Below are positions 9,369-17,888 of a stretch of 34,692 nucleotides of DNA, piece after piece (the stretch's first letter is position 1; the number at the start of each line of letters is the position of its first letter). The position numbers were made by a program, and so were the translations under genes. The notes beneath the pieces are model-generated. The model saw nothing but the letters and a program-made list of their open reading frames with translations. It did not search any database and was not told where the DNA came from. Origin of the DNA: Rubrivivax sp. (lineage in GTDB: Bacteria > Pseudomonadota > Gammaproteobacteria > Burkholderiales > Burkholderiaceae_C); contig JAIXYO010000047.1 of the NCBI GenBank assembly GCA_027490215.1, forward strand, positions 1-34,692. Direction: 5' to 3'.

Positions 9369-9575
9369 TCATCGGCTGGTTTTGGAGCTCGACGCAGAGC
9401 AGGTATTGAGGCCGAACAGCGAGTAGGCGGGACAGACCTGAAACAGGCCCGATGCAAGCGGCAGGATGCCGAGCCAGCCCCAGACGCCGATGTAGCCCAG
9501 GAGGGTTGCTGCAATCAGCGCCACGCCAGCGGCGATGCGGATCGAACGGTCGATGGTTCCAACGTTGTGAATCAT
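9369..9575 (-). CDS. DUF2892 (YgaP-type transmembrane domain) protein
   Basis: A 68-residue inner-membrane protein starting MIHNVGTIDRSIRIAAG, then two hydrophobic helices (about 13-30 and 33-50) and GLFQVCPAYSLFGLNTC. This is the pattern of the DUF2892 family, which also forms the membrane anchor of the rhodanese YgaP. I chose the ATG at 9575 because it matches the family start and has GGAGAG just upstream. The Cys pair (in VCPAY and NTC) is common in the family. It is the first gene of a leftward unit with arsA. Its own role in arsenic handling is unknown; sulfur or thiol chemistry is a guess from YgaP. Confidence 0.85.
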   Translation of the reverse strand: MIHNVGTIDRSIRIAAGVALIAATLLGYIGVWGWLGILPLASGLFQVCPAYSLFGLNTCSASSSKTSR

Positions 9576-9593
9576 GTGTCTCTCCAAGGGTGC

Positions 9594-9641
9594 CCGGGTC
9601 ATGATCGTCCGAATGGAGAGGGCCCACATGATCACGATCAA
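9594..9641 (-). promoter_or_regulatory. Candidate FNR-type promoter of the DUF2892-arsA unit
   Basis: Read on the minus strand, TTGATCGTGATCAT (9641-9628) matches the FNR/ANR consensus TTGAT-N4-ATCAA at 9 of 10 defined positions. A possible -10, GATCAT (9606-9601, 4 of 6), lies 21 bp downstream of the box. That puts the box centre about 40-41 bp before the predicted start, the class II activation position. The ATG of the DUF2892 gene follows at 9575. The spacing is the stronger argument; the -10 is weak. Confidence 0.4.
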
Positions 9642-10010
9642 GGTTCTTGTGTGCGGCCTGCGCACCTGCGTCCCAAAGCCCGGCTCAGTTCGGCGTCGCT
9701 ACCGACACCGGCGACCTGCGATTGTTGGCGCCGAGGGTGCTCGACATCCACCTGCCCGACGCCTCTCGCGATGCGGTGGGGATGCGCTGGCCTGCGGCCT
9801 TTATGACCGTTGACTTGACCAGACCGCGGCCTCGGAGGCGAGGGACGAAGCGACTTCAACCAACCTTGATCTGGCGCAAGCCTCACTGCACAGCGCGATT
9901 TGATACTGCACTCAACGCACGAAATGAGCAACAGGCTGTAACGCGTTTTCGGTGGCGTCGGGCCCGCTCAGTCCCAGTGCTCGCTATCGCAGCGAAAGGA
10001 GCGGCAGTTC
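9642..10010. other. Gene-free stretch upstream of the HD-GYP gene
   Basis: Short open frames exist on both strands here, but none has recognisable protein content or a convincing start. The only clear signal is AAAGGAG at 9995-10001, the ribosome-binding site of the gene at 10011. I see no repeat or insertion-sequence end. It should contain the promoter of the HD-GYP gene, which I could not place. Confidence 0.5.
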
Positions 10011-11249
10011 ATGATCAAGACGATTCCCGTCACCCGGTTGCGTCTGGGCATGTTTGTCCATGACGTCAACGCCTCCTGGCTGGATCACTCGTTCTGGCGA
10101 TCGCGCTTCAAGCTGAGCGAGGATACGGACATTCTCCGCATCAGACAAAGCGGCATCCGCGAGGTGCGGATCGACACCGACAAGGGCCTGGACGAGAGCT
10201 CCGAGCTCGCAGCGGCCGACACCCCCGCGCCGCTGGCCGATGCCGCGCCACCCGCACCCGTGCCCGTGGCAATGAGTGCGCCTGCGCCCACCAGCCGCCG
10301 CGCAGCGAACCGCGAGGCCGCGGTGGCCCAGGCCGCCGAGCTGTACCGTCGTTCGGTGCCGAAGATCGCCTCGATGTTCAGCCAGGCGCGGCTGGGCAAG
10401 GCCGTCGACAGCGCCGAATGCGAACCCCTCGTCGAGGAAATCTCCGACTCGGTGCTGCACAACCCAGGTGCTCTGATCAATGTCGTGCGCCTCAAGCGCC
10501 GCGACGAATACACCTACATGCATTCGGTGGCGGTTTGTGCGCTGATGCTGAGCCAGGGCCGTGAACTGGGCCTCGAGGGCGAAGAGCTGAGGCAAGCCGG
10601 CATGGCGGGCATGCTCCACGACCTGGGCAAGGCCTGCATCCCGCTGGAGATCCTCAACAAGCCAGGCAAGCTGACGGACGCCGAATTCACCATCGTCAAG
10701 ACGCACCCGGCGCGCGGCCATGCGCTGCTGAAGCAGGCCGGTTCGGCCAGCGACACGGTTCTGGACGTGTGCCTGCATCACCACGAGAAGATCGACGGCA
10801 GCGGCTATCCACACGGCCTGTCGAGCGAGCAGATCACCCGCATTGCCAGGATGGGTGCGGTGTGCGACGTCTACGACGCCGTCACGTCCGAGCGACCCTA
10901 CAAAAGCGGGTGGGACCCGGCCGAGGCGCTGCGCCACATGGCGCAGTGGAAGGGCCATTTCGACCCCTACGCGCTGCAGGCGCTGGTCAGGGCCGTGGGC
11001 ATCTATCCCGTCGGCTCGCTGGTGCGCCTCGAATCGAACCGGCTGGCCGTCGTGGTCGAGCAGAACCCGGCAGCGCTGCTCTCACCAAGGGTCAATGCGT
11101 TCTACAGCCTGGCTTCGAAGGAGCGCATCGACCCGCTGGAGATCGATCTGGCCGAATACAACTGCAGCGACAAGGTGATCGGCTGGGAGTCCCCCGAGCG
11201 CTGGTCATTCGGGGATCTGAATGCGCTCTGCGGGTTGTCGCACGCGTAA
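10011..11249 (+). CDS. HD-GYP domain c-di-GMP phosphodiesterase with N-terminal DUF3391
   Basis: A 412-residue protein. Residues 1-60 (TIPVTRLRLGMFVHDVNASW...) match the DUF3391 module often found in front of HD-GYP domains, followed by an Ala/Pro-rich linker (about 68-95). The HD-GYP domain spans about 150-330: the HD pair in MLHDLGK (203-204), then HHHEKIDGSGYP (about 256-266), the signature of metal-dependent c-di-GMP hydrolysis. There is no membrane segment or receiver domain, so it is cytoplasmic. AAAGGAG lies 9 nt before the ATG. The next gene on the same strand makes the opposite activity, so the two probably tune one c-di-GMP output. Confidence 0.93.
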   Translation: MIKTIPVTRLRLGMFVHDVNASWLDHSFWRSRFKLSEDTDILRIRQSGIREVRIDTDKGLDESSELAAADTPAPLADAAPPAPVPVAMSAPAPTSRRAANREAAVAQAAELYRRSVPKIASMFSQARLGKAVDSAECEPLVEEISDSVLHNPGALINVVRLKRRDEYTYMHSVAVCALMLSQGRELGLEGEELRQAGMAGMLHDLGKACIPLEILNKPGKLTDAEFTIVKTHPARGHALLKQAGSASDTVLDVCLHHHEKIDGSGYPHGLSSEQITRIARMGAVCDVYDAVTSERPYKSGWDPAEALRHMAQWKGHFDPYALQALVRAVGIYPVGSLVRLESNRLAVVVEQNPAALLSPRVNAFYSLASKERIDPLEIDLAEYNCSDKVIGWESPERWSFGDLNALCGLSHA

Positions 11250-11489
11250 CCGGGCAGCCGTTGGGGCAGCTCCTTCCTTGCGCTTTAAAGTCCATCATCT
11301 CCATTGGCGGCCACAGGTGCGAGGCCGCTTCGTCAGCAACCAGCGCCGGATTTCTGCTTCCTGCAGGTCTTGCGAACGGTTGGGTTGAATCAATAAGAGC
11401 GAGTCCTGAGTGGCTAATTGCCAGACCACAGGATCAAGCACGTGGGAAGCTCGCGCTGCCGAGAAGGTGCGCCTTCAACAGAGGACTCG

Positions 11490-12884
11490 ATGACCGAATT
11501 GCCACCACATTTCGCAGTTGCTCCCTTCTCTGACGAGGACACCGTACTCCCAATCGCGCCGCCAGGCGAAGGCCAGACCGCAGACGCGTTGCGGCTGATG
11601 GGCCAGATCGTTCAGCAATTGCCCATTGGCGTGGCAGTCATCGATTACGAGGGTGTCTTTCGCAGCGTGAACCCCTCCTATTGCCAGATGTATGACTATC
11701 GGCAGGAGGAGTTGCTGGGCCAAAGCTTCACGATGGTTTTTCCTGTGCACCAGCGCGAGCGCCTCATGGCGCTACACCGCGAGTATGTTGATGATCGACG
11801 CCGCGATCTGAGCGGCGAGTGGGAAGTGCTGAGGCGCGACGGTGCTCCGCTGAACGTCATCGCGCGTTCTGTCAAGGTGCCCGGAGCCGAGGGGCGGTGG
11901 AGTCGCCTTGTCTATGTGGTGGACATCACCGATCGACGGCGCATAGAGGCGGAGCTTCAGGCTTCGCAAAGATTCACGCGATCGGTGCTTGATGGAATGA
12001 GTGCCCATGTCTGCGTGATCGACGCCACCGGTGTCATCGTGACCGTGAACCGGGCGTGGCTCGACTTCGCAGCCAGCGACGGTGGTTCGCTGGATGACTT
12101 GCGAGAGGGTGCCAACTACCTTGGCGCTTGCGAGGTCGCTGCTTCCATGTCCACCCCTGATGCAAAGGAAGCCGTGCAGTTCCTGGCACTGCTGCGAGAG
12201 TTGCTTGCGGGGCATCGCACGTGCTTCGAGCTTGAGTATCCGAGTCACTCACCCTCTGAGCAGCGCTGGTTCATGGTGCGCGCGTCGCACATCGAGGCAA
12301 GTGACCCGCCCCGTTATGTCATTGAGCGTGACAACGTCACCGCCCTGGAACTGGCCCAGCAAGCATTGGTCATGCAAGCCACCACAGATGAGTTGACCGG
12401 TGTGGCCAACAGGCGCGCCTTCTTTCAAGCGCTGGGTGTCGAGTTCGCGAAGCTGCGGCGTCACCCAGACTCGCCCTGCAGCGTGATGGCTCTGGACCTG
12501 GATCATTTCAAGAATGTCAACGACACCTGGGGCCATGCGGCTGGCGATGCCGTGCTCAAACACTTCACACGAGTGATCAGCGGGCACACGCGAGAGGGTG
12601 ATGTCTTGGGCCGCACGGGTGGGGAGGAGTTCACGATGATCCTTCCGGACACCGCACTCGACGAGGCCGAGGCATTGGGGGAACGCCTTCGTCAGCAAGT
12701 CTCGCTGGCACCTTTGCAGTTCGACGGACACACGATCTCGATCACTGTCAGCATTGGAGTCGCCATGCTGACAGCTTCAGACACGAACGCGGCCGAGGCG
12801 GTGGCGCGTGCCGACCGTGCGCTCTATGAAGCCAAGCATGCAGGACGCAACACGGTTCGACGCTGGAGTACCAGCGCTGACTGA
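11490..12884 (+). CDS. Diguanylate cyclase with two PAS domains (PAS-PAS-GGDEF)
   Basis: A 464-residue cyclase. PAS1 (about 30-150) contains LPIGVAVIDYEGVFRSVNPSYCQMYDY. A second, more divergent PAS (about 165-290) contains VLDGMSAHVCVIDATGVIVTVN. The GGDEF domain follows from about 295 (TTDELTGVANRRAF). The catalytic motif is GGEEF (377-381), an active variant. RxxD at 368-371 (REGD), exactly five residues ahead of it, is the product-inhibition I-site. The enzyme makes c-di-GMP from two GTP. I start at the ATG at 11490, preceded by GAGG; the frame is open back to 11418. The preceding HD-GYP gene ends 240 bp upstream. The PAS ligand cannot be deduced. Confidence 0.93.
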   Translation: MTELPPHFAVAPFSDEDTVLPIAPPGEGQTADALRLMGQIVQQLPIGVAVIDYEGVFRSVNPSYCQMYDYRQEELLGQSFTMVFPVHQRERLMALHREYVDDRRRDLSGEWEVLRRDGAPLNVIARSVKVPGAEGRWSRLVYVVDITDRRRIEAELQASQRFTRSVLDGMSAHVCVIDATGVIVTVNRAWLDFAASDGGSLDDLREGANYLGACEVAASMSTPDAKEAVQFLALLRELLAGHRTCFELEYPSHSPSEQRWFMVRASHIEASDPPRYVIERDNVTALELAQQALVMQATTDELTGVANRRAFFQALGVEFAKLRRHPDSPCSVMALDLDHFKNVNDTWGHAAGDAVLKHFTRVISGHTREGDVLGRTGGEEFTMILPDTALDEAEALGERLRQQVSLAPLQFDGHTISITVSIGVAMLTASDTNAAEAVARADRALYEAKHAGRNTVRRWSTSAD

Positions 12885-12890
12885 CCCTCT

Positions 12891-12909
12891 GGCACCACAA
12901 GCCGGTGCC
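12891..12909 (+). terminator. Weak stem-loop after the diguanylate cyclase gene
   Basis: GGCACC (12891-12896) can pair with GGTGCC (12904-12909) around a 7-nt loop, 7 nt after the cyclase stop and in the gap between two convergent genes. The stem is short and no T-run follows, so it may act only weakly or not at all as a terminator. Confidence 0.22.
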
Positions 12910-12984
12910 TTGGCGGGATTTCCATGGGGCAAGAACCCGATGGCTCAGTCGAAGGTACCTTGAAGCGACGGGTCGAAGCCTGAT

Positions 12985-13611
12985 TCACGGCAGGCTGCCG
13001 CCGCCCGCTTTCTGCAGCTTCGAGAGGTCGAAGCCCTGCGCGCGCAGGCGCGCTGTCAGTGCATCCCAGCTCGCCGCATCCACCTGCGGCTGGCGCGCCA
13101 GCACCCAAAGGTACTCGCGCTTCGGCTCGCTCACCACGGCCAGGGTGTAGGCGGGATCGAGGTCGATCACCCAGTAGTTGCCCCAGACCATGGGCAGCCA
13201 CGACAGCCAGACAGGCGCGAACCGCACTTCCAGTTTCGGCGAGCCCGTGCCGCCGATGCGTCGTGCCTCGCCGAGGGCCTCATCGGTCTTGCCGTCTGCC
13301 TGCGGGCAGCGGTTGGTCACCTGCACGCGGCCACCCGGCTGCAGCGCGTAGTCGGCGGTGGCCGGGCCGCTGCAGTCCTTCTGGAAGCGGTTGGGGAAAC
13401 GCGCGATCTCGTACCAGCGGCCCATGTAGCGATCCAGGTCCACGCTGGACACGGTGGCCAGCGGGGCCGGCGTGGCGGTCTGCGCCTGTGCAGTGCCGGT
13501 GATCAGTGCGGCAGACAGGACCAGGCTCATGCCCAGGCCGAGAGCCGTCCGGACCCAGGCCGGGGACGAGGACGAGTACGAGAAGGGATTCATTGGCATT
13601 GGCGATGTCAT
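12985..13611 (-). CDS. blc: Blc-type lipocalin, exported
   Basis: A bacterial lipocalin of about 208 residues. It has an N-terminal signal sequence (hydrophobic TALGLGMSLVLSAALITG, then AQA|QT). There is no lipobox Cys, so unlike E. coli Blc it is probably a soluble periplasmic protein. The hallmark GRWYEIARFPNRFQ follows, then CSGPATADYAL, the FAPVWLSWLPMVWGNYWVIDLD strand region and YLWVLARQP. Lipocalins bind lipids or other hydrophobic ligands in a beta-barrel. The start is uncertain: ATGs lie at 13611, 13599 and 13593, and all give a signal peptide. It converges on the cyclase gene and has no obvious partner. Confidence 0.88.
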   Translation of the reverse strand: MTSPMPMNPFSYSSSSPAWVRTALGLGMSLVLSAALITGTAQAQTATPAPLATVSSVDLDRYMGRWYEIARFPNRFQKDCSGPATADYALQPGGRVQVTNRCPQADGKTDEALGEARRIGGTGSPKLEVRFAPVWLSWLPMVWGNYWVIDLDPAYTLAVVSEPKREYLWVLARQPQVDAASWDALTARLRAQGFDLSKLQKAGGGSLP

Positions 13612-13721
13612 TCCGCGATTGTGGGCGTCCAGCGCAGCCGGTTGCATAGCATTGCCTCCGATTTCTACCCCAGAGTTGTGGGTCTCTTGCGGGGCAACAG
13701 ACCTGCCCGCACGCCATGGGC

Positions 13722-14738
13722 TCAGGCAGGCACCGACTCCTCAGCCAGCGACGCCATATCGATGCCGTAGCGGAAGCGAACTTCGCCTTTCTCGATGCGC
13801 GTGTAGGCCTCGTTCAGATCCTGGATGCGCAGCATCTCGATGTCCGGGCCGATGCCGTTCCGATCGCAGAAATCGATCAGCACCTGGGCGGGCACGTCCG
13901 GCCTTTCCAGGGCGATGAAGTGACCGGCGCCAGCCACCTGGATGAAGTCGGCCGCGGGCAGGAGTTGCTGGTTGGCTTGTCGGTCCGACGGTCGTGACCA
14001 ATCCTTTTCTCCATAGATGAGATGAACCGGTGCGCTGACCTCGGGATACCGGGAACGCGCCGCTATGAGGCTGGGCAGGTTTCCGTACACCGCGCGTGCG
14101 ACGTTCGGGTAGCCAGGGCGGCGTCCGACCTTCAGCAATTCATCGACGTAGTCGCCGTGCAGGGCAGCCGAGTCGCCCAGACCTCCACGCAGCACGGCAC
14201 GCATGATCGGCTTGGGTTCGATTCCGGCGAAGGTCGGGCCGATGACCGGCGCCAGAACGCCAGTCACGACGAACCGGGCCAGCAGGCTGGACCGCGCAAT
14301 GCCGCCCGCGTAGTCATAGGCATTGATCGCCACGACACGCCGTACGCGCTCGCGCAGATCGGCCGCAGTGGTGAGGGCGAGCGTCGCGCCCATCGACTCA
14401 CCCAGTAGCGTCACGTCACGCAGGTCGAGTTGGGTGATGAGACTCTTCACAGCCGCGCGCATCGCGGGCTCGTCATACGAAGCGCCCGGCACGATCTGCG
14501 AGTAACCCATGCCGGGCAGATCGAGCGCGTAGACCGTGTACCGCTCCTGGACCAGCGGGATCAGGCGGCGGAAGTGTTCGGCCTGCGTGCGCACGGTGTG
14601 CAAAAGCACCAAAGGCGCCCCCTTTCCACTCCTGAGGTAACGCAGTCGACCATGGCTGCGGGGTTCTGGCCCGAGCGGGTCGAGAAAGTGTTCGGTGGTT
14701 CCCGGAATTCGGATATCGGATTGGGTGTTTGCAGACAT
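13722..14738 (-). CDS. Alpha/beta hydrolase with a C-terminal tail resembling zinc alcohol dehydrogenase
   Basis: A 338-residue protein. Residues 40-287 form an alpha/beta hydrolase: HTVRTQ after the first strand, nucleophile GESMG (Ser115), acid in GEKDWSRP (Asp246) and base in AGAGHF (His273). It is clearly paralogous to the lipoprotein at 21716-22633, which stops shortly after this point. Residues 290-338 (CDRNGIGPDIEML, LNEAYTRIEKGEVRFRY, IDMASL) instead match the conserved end of zinc-dependent medium-chain alcohol dehydrogenases (INEAYERM...VRYRFVIDMASL). This looks like a gene fusion. It lacks a signal peptide, so it is cytoplasmic. It is 39 bp downstream of the RND pump gene with a GGAG site, and is therefore the last gene of the efflux operon. 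The substrate is probably an ester, but this is unknown. Confidence 0.9.
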   Translation of the reverse strand: MSANTQSDIRIPGTTEHFLDPLGPEPRSHGRLRYLRSGKGAPLVLLHTVRTQAEHFRRLIPLVQERYTVYALDLPGMGYSQIVPGASYDEPAMRAAVKSLITQLDLRDVTLLGESMGATLALTTAADLRERVRRVVAINAYDYAGGIARSSLLARFVVTGVLAPVIGPTFAGIEPKPIMRAVLRGGLGDSAALHGDYVDELLKVGRRPGYPNVARAVYGNLPSLIAARSRYPEVSAPVHLIYGEKDWSRPSDRQANQQLLPAADFIQVAGAGHFIALERPDVPAQVLIDFCDRNGIGPDIEMLRIQDLNEAYTRIEKGEVRFRYGIDMASLAEESVPA

Positions 14739-14777
14739 GTTTGTCTCCTTGAGAAAGAGGTTGGATGCTTTGATGGA

Positions 14778-17700
14778 TCAATGGCCCGCGGGTGCAGCCG
14801 TCGCTGCAAGCGGCGCCGCAGCCGATGCCTGCGCCGGGCTGTCACGCCGGATCTGGAACCACGTGGCATACAGAGCCGGTACAAATACGAGGGTCAGTGC
14901 CGTAGCCACGATCAGGCCCCCCATGATCGAGATCGCCATCGGCCCCCAGAACACACTGGACGTCAGCGGGATCATGGCCAGTACCGCCGCGGCGGCCGTC
15001 AACACCACCGGGCGCGAGCGCCTGACCGTTGCATCAACAATGGCTGTCCAAGGCGCCACGCCGCGGGCGATGTCCTGGTCGATCTGGTCGACCAGGATGA
15101 TCGAGTTGCGCATGATCATCCCGCCCAGGGCGATCACACCCAGCAGCGCCACGAAGCCGAACGGTGCCTGGAAGATCAGCAGCGCCGGCACGACACCGAT
15201 GATCGCCAGCGGCGAGGTCATGAACACCATGAACATGCGCGAGAAGCTTTGCAGCTGGATCATCAGCAACAGCAGCGTCACCGCGAACATGGCCGGGAAG
15301 ATCGCGAACAGCGCCTTGTTGGCCTTGTCGCTTTCCTCAATCGCGCCACCTTCCTCGATTCGGTAGCCCGCGGGCAGGCTGTCCACGATGGGCTTGAGCG
15401 ACGGCCGGATCTGCTCCGTGGCGTACGGACCCTGCACGCCATCCATCAGGTCGCTGCGCACAGTGAGCACGGTGTCGCGGTTGCGCCGCCAGAGCACGGG
15501 CTCCTCGAACGTTGGCTCGATGCGGGCGATCTGCGACAGCGGCACCGTCACGCCGCTGCGGGTGAAGACCTGCAGATCGCCGATCCGGCCGATGTTCCTG
15601 CGCTCTTCCGGCGAGGCTCGCACGACGACGTCGATCAGCTCCTCGCCACGCCGGATCTGCGTGACCGGTGCGCCGTCCAGCGTGGTCTGCACCAGGCCCT
15701 GGATGTCGGCGTTGGTGAGGCCCAGCAGGCGAGCCTTGTCCTGGTCGACTTGCACCTTGACCGAACGCACCTGCTCGTTCCAGTCGAGCTGCGTGTCACG
15801 CACCAGCGTGCTCTGGCGCACCACATCTCGCACCTGGTAGGCGATGTCGCGTACCACGGCCTTGTCGGGCCCGATGACGCGGTACTGCACCGGGAAGCCC
15901 ACGGGGGGGCCGAACTCCAGCCGCGTCACCCGCGCCTTCACGTCGGGCAGGGCCTCGTCCTTGGCAAACAGCTCCAACAGCCGCGCACGCACCCGCTCAC
16001 GTTGCTCGATGCCGGCGGTCTTGACGACGACCTGGGCGAAGCCCGGGTTCGGCAGCTCGGGTGTGATCGAGAGGTAGAAGATCGGCGTGCCGCCACCGGT
16101 GTAGGCGGTGAAGAACTCGACGTCGGGGTCCTTCGCCAGCACGCTCTCCAGCACCTTGACCTGGCGCTCCGTTGCCGCGAACGACGCGCCTTCGCGCAGC
16201 CGCAGCTCGACCAGCAGTTCCGGCCGTGCCGCCGTCGGGAAGAACTGCTGCTGAACCGTCAGCATGCCGGCGCCGGCGGCACCGAGCAGCGCCACGGTCA
16301 GCGCCAGCACGACCAAGCGACGTTGCACAGCCCAGTCAACAATGCGGCGCAGTCGGCGGTAGAGCGGCCGGTCGTACACGTCGTGGTGCGTGCCTTGGCC
16401 CAGATTCTTGGGTAGCAGCTTCACACCGAGATACGGGGTGAAGATCACCGCGACCAACCAGGACAGAATGAGCGCGAGGCCAACCACCCAGAAGATGCCA
16501 CCCGCGTATTGGCCGGCGATGGACTTGGCGAAGCCGACCGGCATGAAGCCAGCAGCGGTGACCAGCGTACCGGTCAGCATCGGGAAGGCGGTCGAGGTGT
16601 AAGCGTAGGTCGCGGCCTCAAGACGGTCCCAACCTTCTTCGAGCTTCACCACCATCATCTCCACCGCGATGATCGCGTCATCGACCAGCAGACCGAGCGC
16701 GATGATCAGCGCCCCCAGCGAGATGCGGTCGAGGTTCCAGCCGAGGGCATACATCACGGCCGCGACCAGGCCCAGCACCAGTGGCACCGACGCCGCCACC
16801 ACGATGCCGGTGCGCCAGCCCAGAAACAGGAAACAGACCGCGAGCACGATCGCTAGCGCCTCCAGGAAGGAGCGCTCGAACTCCCAGATCGACTCATCGA
16901 CCACGCGCGGCTGGTCGGCGTACTGCTGGATCTCCACACCCGCGGGCAGTTCCTGGCGGATCTGCGCCAGGCGCGCCTCCATCGCCTTTCCGAAATCGGT
17001 GACCCGGACCTTCTTTTGCAGCTTCACGCCGATCGCCAGCACCTGCACGCCGTTGTGGCGGATGTTGAAGCTCGGCGGGTCTTCGTAGCCGCTGCGCACG
17101 GTGGCGATGTCGGCCAGCCGCAGCAGTTGGCCGCCAACTTCAAGCGTGACGTTGGAGATGTCCTGCACGCCGCCCAATTGACCGTCCACCCGCACCTGCA
17201 CGCGGTCGTGGGTGGTGTCGGTCGAGCCGGCCGGCGCCACCAGGTTCTGGCGAGCCAGCGCGTCGAACACGGCAGTGGCTGGGATGCCGAGTGCGGCCAG
17301 GCGCCGCGTGGAGATCTCCACGTACACGCGTTCGGCCTGCTTGCCCAGCACGTCGACCTTGCCGGCGCCGGGCACGCTCTGCATCTTGCGCTTCACGTCT
17401 TCAGTGACCGTCAGCAGTTCGGCCATCGAGAGGTCAGGCGCGCTCAGTGCAAAGAGCACGCTGTAGCGATCGCTGTACTCGTCGTTGAGGAAGGGGCCGC
17501 GCACACCCTCGGGCAACTCATGGCGCATGTCGCCGATCTTCTTGCGCACCTGGTACCAGGCGGCGTCCAGTTCTTCCTTGGTGCTGCCGCCCTTCATCCA
17601 CAGGTTGATGCCGCCGAAGCCTTGGCGCGCAAAGCTGCGCGCGTTGTCGAACTGGTCGATCTCCTGCAGCTTGCGCTCGATGCGGTTGAGCACCTGGTCT

Positions 17701-17888
17701 TGCACTTCCTGTGCCGTGGCGCCGGGCCACACCACGACGGCCGTCATCTGCGGCACCTCGAAGGTCGGGTCTTCGAGCCGGCCCAGGCGACTGAACGAGA
17801 AGATGCCGACCACGAGGGTCATGATGATGAGGAACAGCACCATGGACTGGTGCGTGACCGCCCATTCGGAGAGATTGAAGCGTTTCAT
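14778..17888 (-). CDS. RND efflux transporter permease (AcrB/HAE-1 type)
   Basis: A full-length 1036-residue inner-membrane RND pump. TM1 is near residues 13-30 (VLFLIIMTLVVGIFSF). The porter loops follow, then the central helix bundle with the proton-relay acids in LIIALGLLVDDAIIAVE (TM4), and a second repeat with helices near the C-terminus (LLGVIALGGMIMRNSIILVDQID). It exports hydrophobic or amphipathic compounds by proton antiport, in a tripartite complex with the two preceding gene products. The ATG overlaps the stop of the membrane-fusion gene by 4 bp (ATGA). The substrate range cannot be read from sequence. The downstream hydrolase and TetR control suggest a toxic-compound response. 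Confidence 0.95.
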   Translation of the reverse strand: MKRFNLSEWAVTHQSMVLFLIIMTLVVGIFSFSRLGRLEDPTFEVPQMTAVVVWPGATAQEVQDQVLNRIERKLQEIDQFDNARSFARQGFGGINLWMKGGSTKEELDAAWYQVRKKIGDMRHELPEGVRGPFLNDEYSDRYSVLFALSAPDLSMAELLTVTEDVKRKMQSVPGAGKVDVLGKQAERVYVEISTRRLAALGIPATAVFDALARQNLVAPAGSTDTTHDRVQVRVDGQLGGVQDISNVTLEVGGQLLRLADIATVRSGYEDPPSFNIRHNGVQVLAIGVKLQKKVRVTDFGKAMEARLAQIRQELPAGVEIQQYADQPRVVDESIWEFERSFLEALAIVLAVCFLFLGWRTGIVVAASVPLVLGLVAAVMYALGWNLDRISLGALIIALGLLVDDAIIAVEMMVVKLEEGWDRLEAATYAYTSTAFPMLTGTLVTAAGFMPVGFAKSIAGQYAGGIFWVVGLALILSWLVAVIFTPYLGVKLLPKNLGQGTHHDVYDRPLYRRLRRIVDWAVQRRLVVLALTVALLGAAGAGMLTVQQQFFPTAARPELLVELRLREGASFAATERQVKVLESVLAKDPDVEFFTAYTGGGTPIFYLSITPELPNPGFAQVVVKTAGIEQRERVRARLLELFAKDEALPDVKARVTRLEFGPPVGFPVQYRVIGPDKAVVRDIAYQVRDVVRQSTLVRDTQLDWNEQVRSVKVQVDQDKARLLGLTNADIQGLVQTTLDGAPVTQIRRGEELIDVVVRASPEERRNIGRIGDLQVFTRSGVTVPLSQIARIEPTFEEPVLWRRNRDTVLTVRSDLMDGVQGPYATEQIRPSLKPIVDSLPAGYRIEEGGAIEESDKANKALFAIFPAMFAVTLLLLMIQLQSFSRMFMVFMTSPLAIIGVVPALLIFQAPFGFVALLGVIALGGMIMRNSIILVDQIDQDIARGVAPWTAIVDATVRRSRPVVLTAAAAVLAMIPLTSSVFWGPMAISIMGGLIVATALTLVFVPALYATWFQIRRDSPAQASAAAPLAATAAPAGH

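Noticed and set aside
9647-10063. Plus-strand frame of about 138 codons upstream of and overlapping the HD-GYP gene
   Set aside because: No recognisable content, and it overlaps the start of a certain gene in another frame.
14430-16415. Long plus-strand open frame of about 660 codons opposite the RND pump gene
   Set aside because: His/Arg/Gln-rich with no family pattern. It is the antisense shadow of a clear RND permease in G+C-rich DNA.
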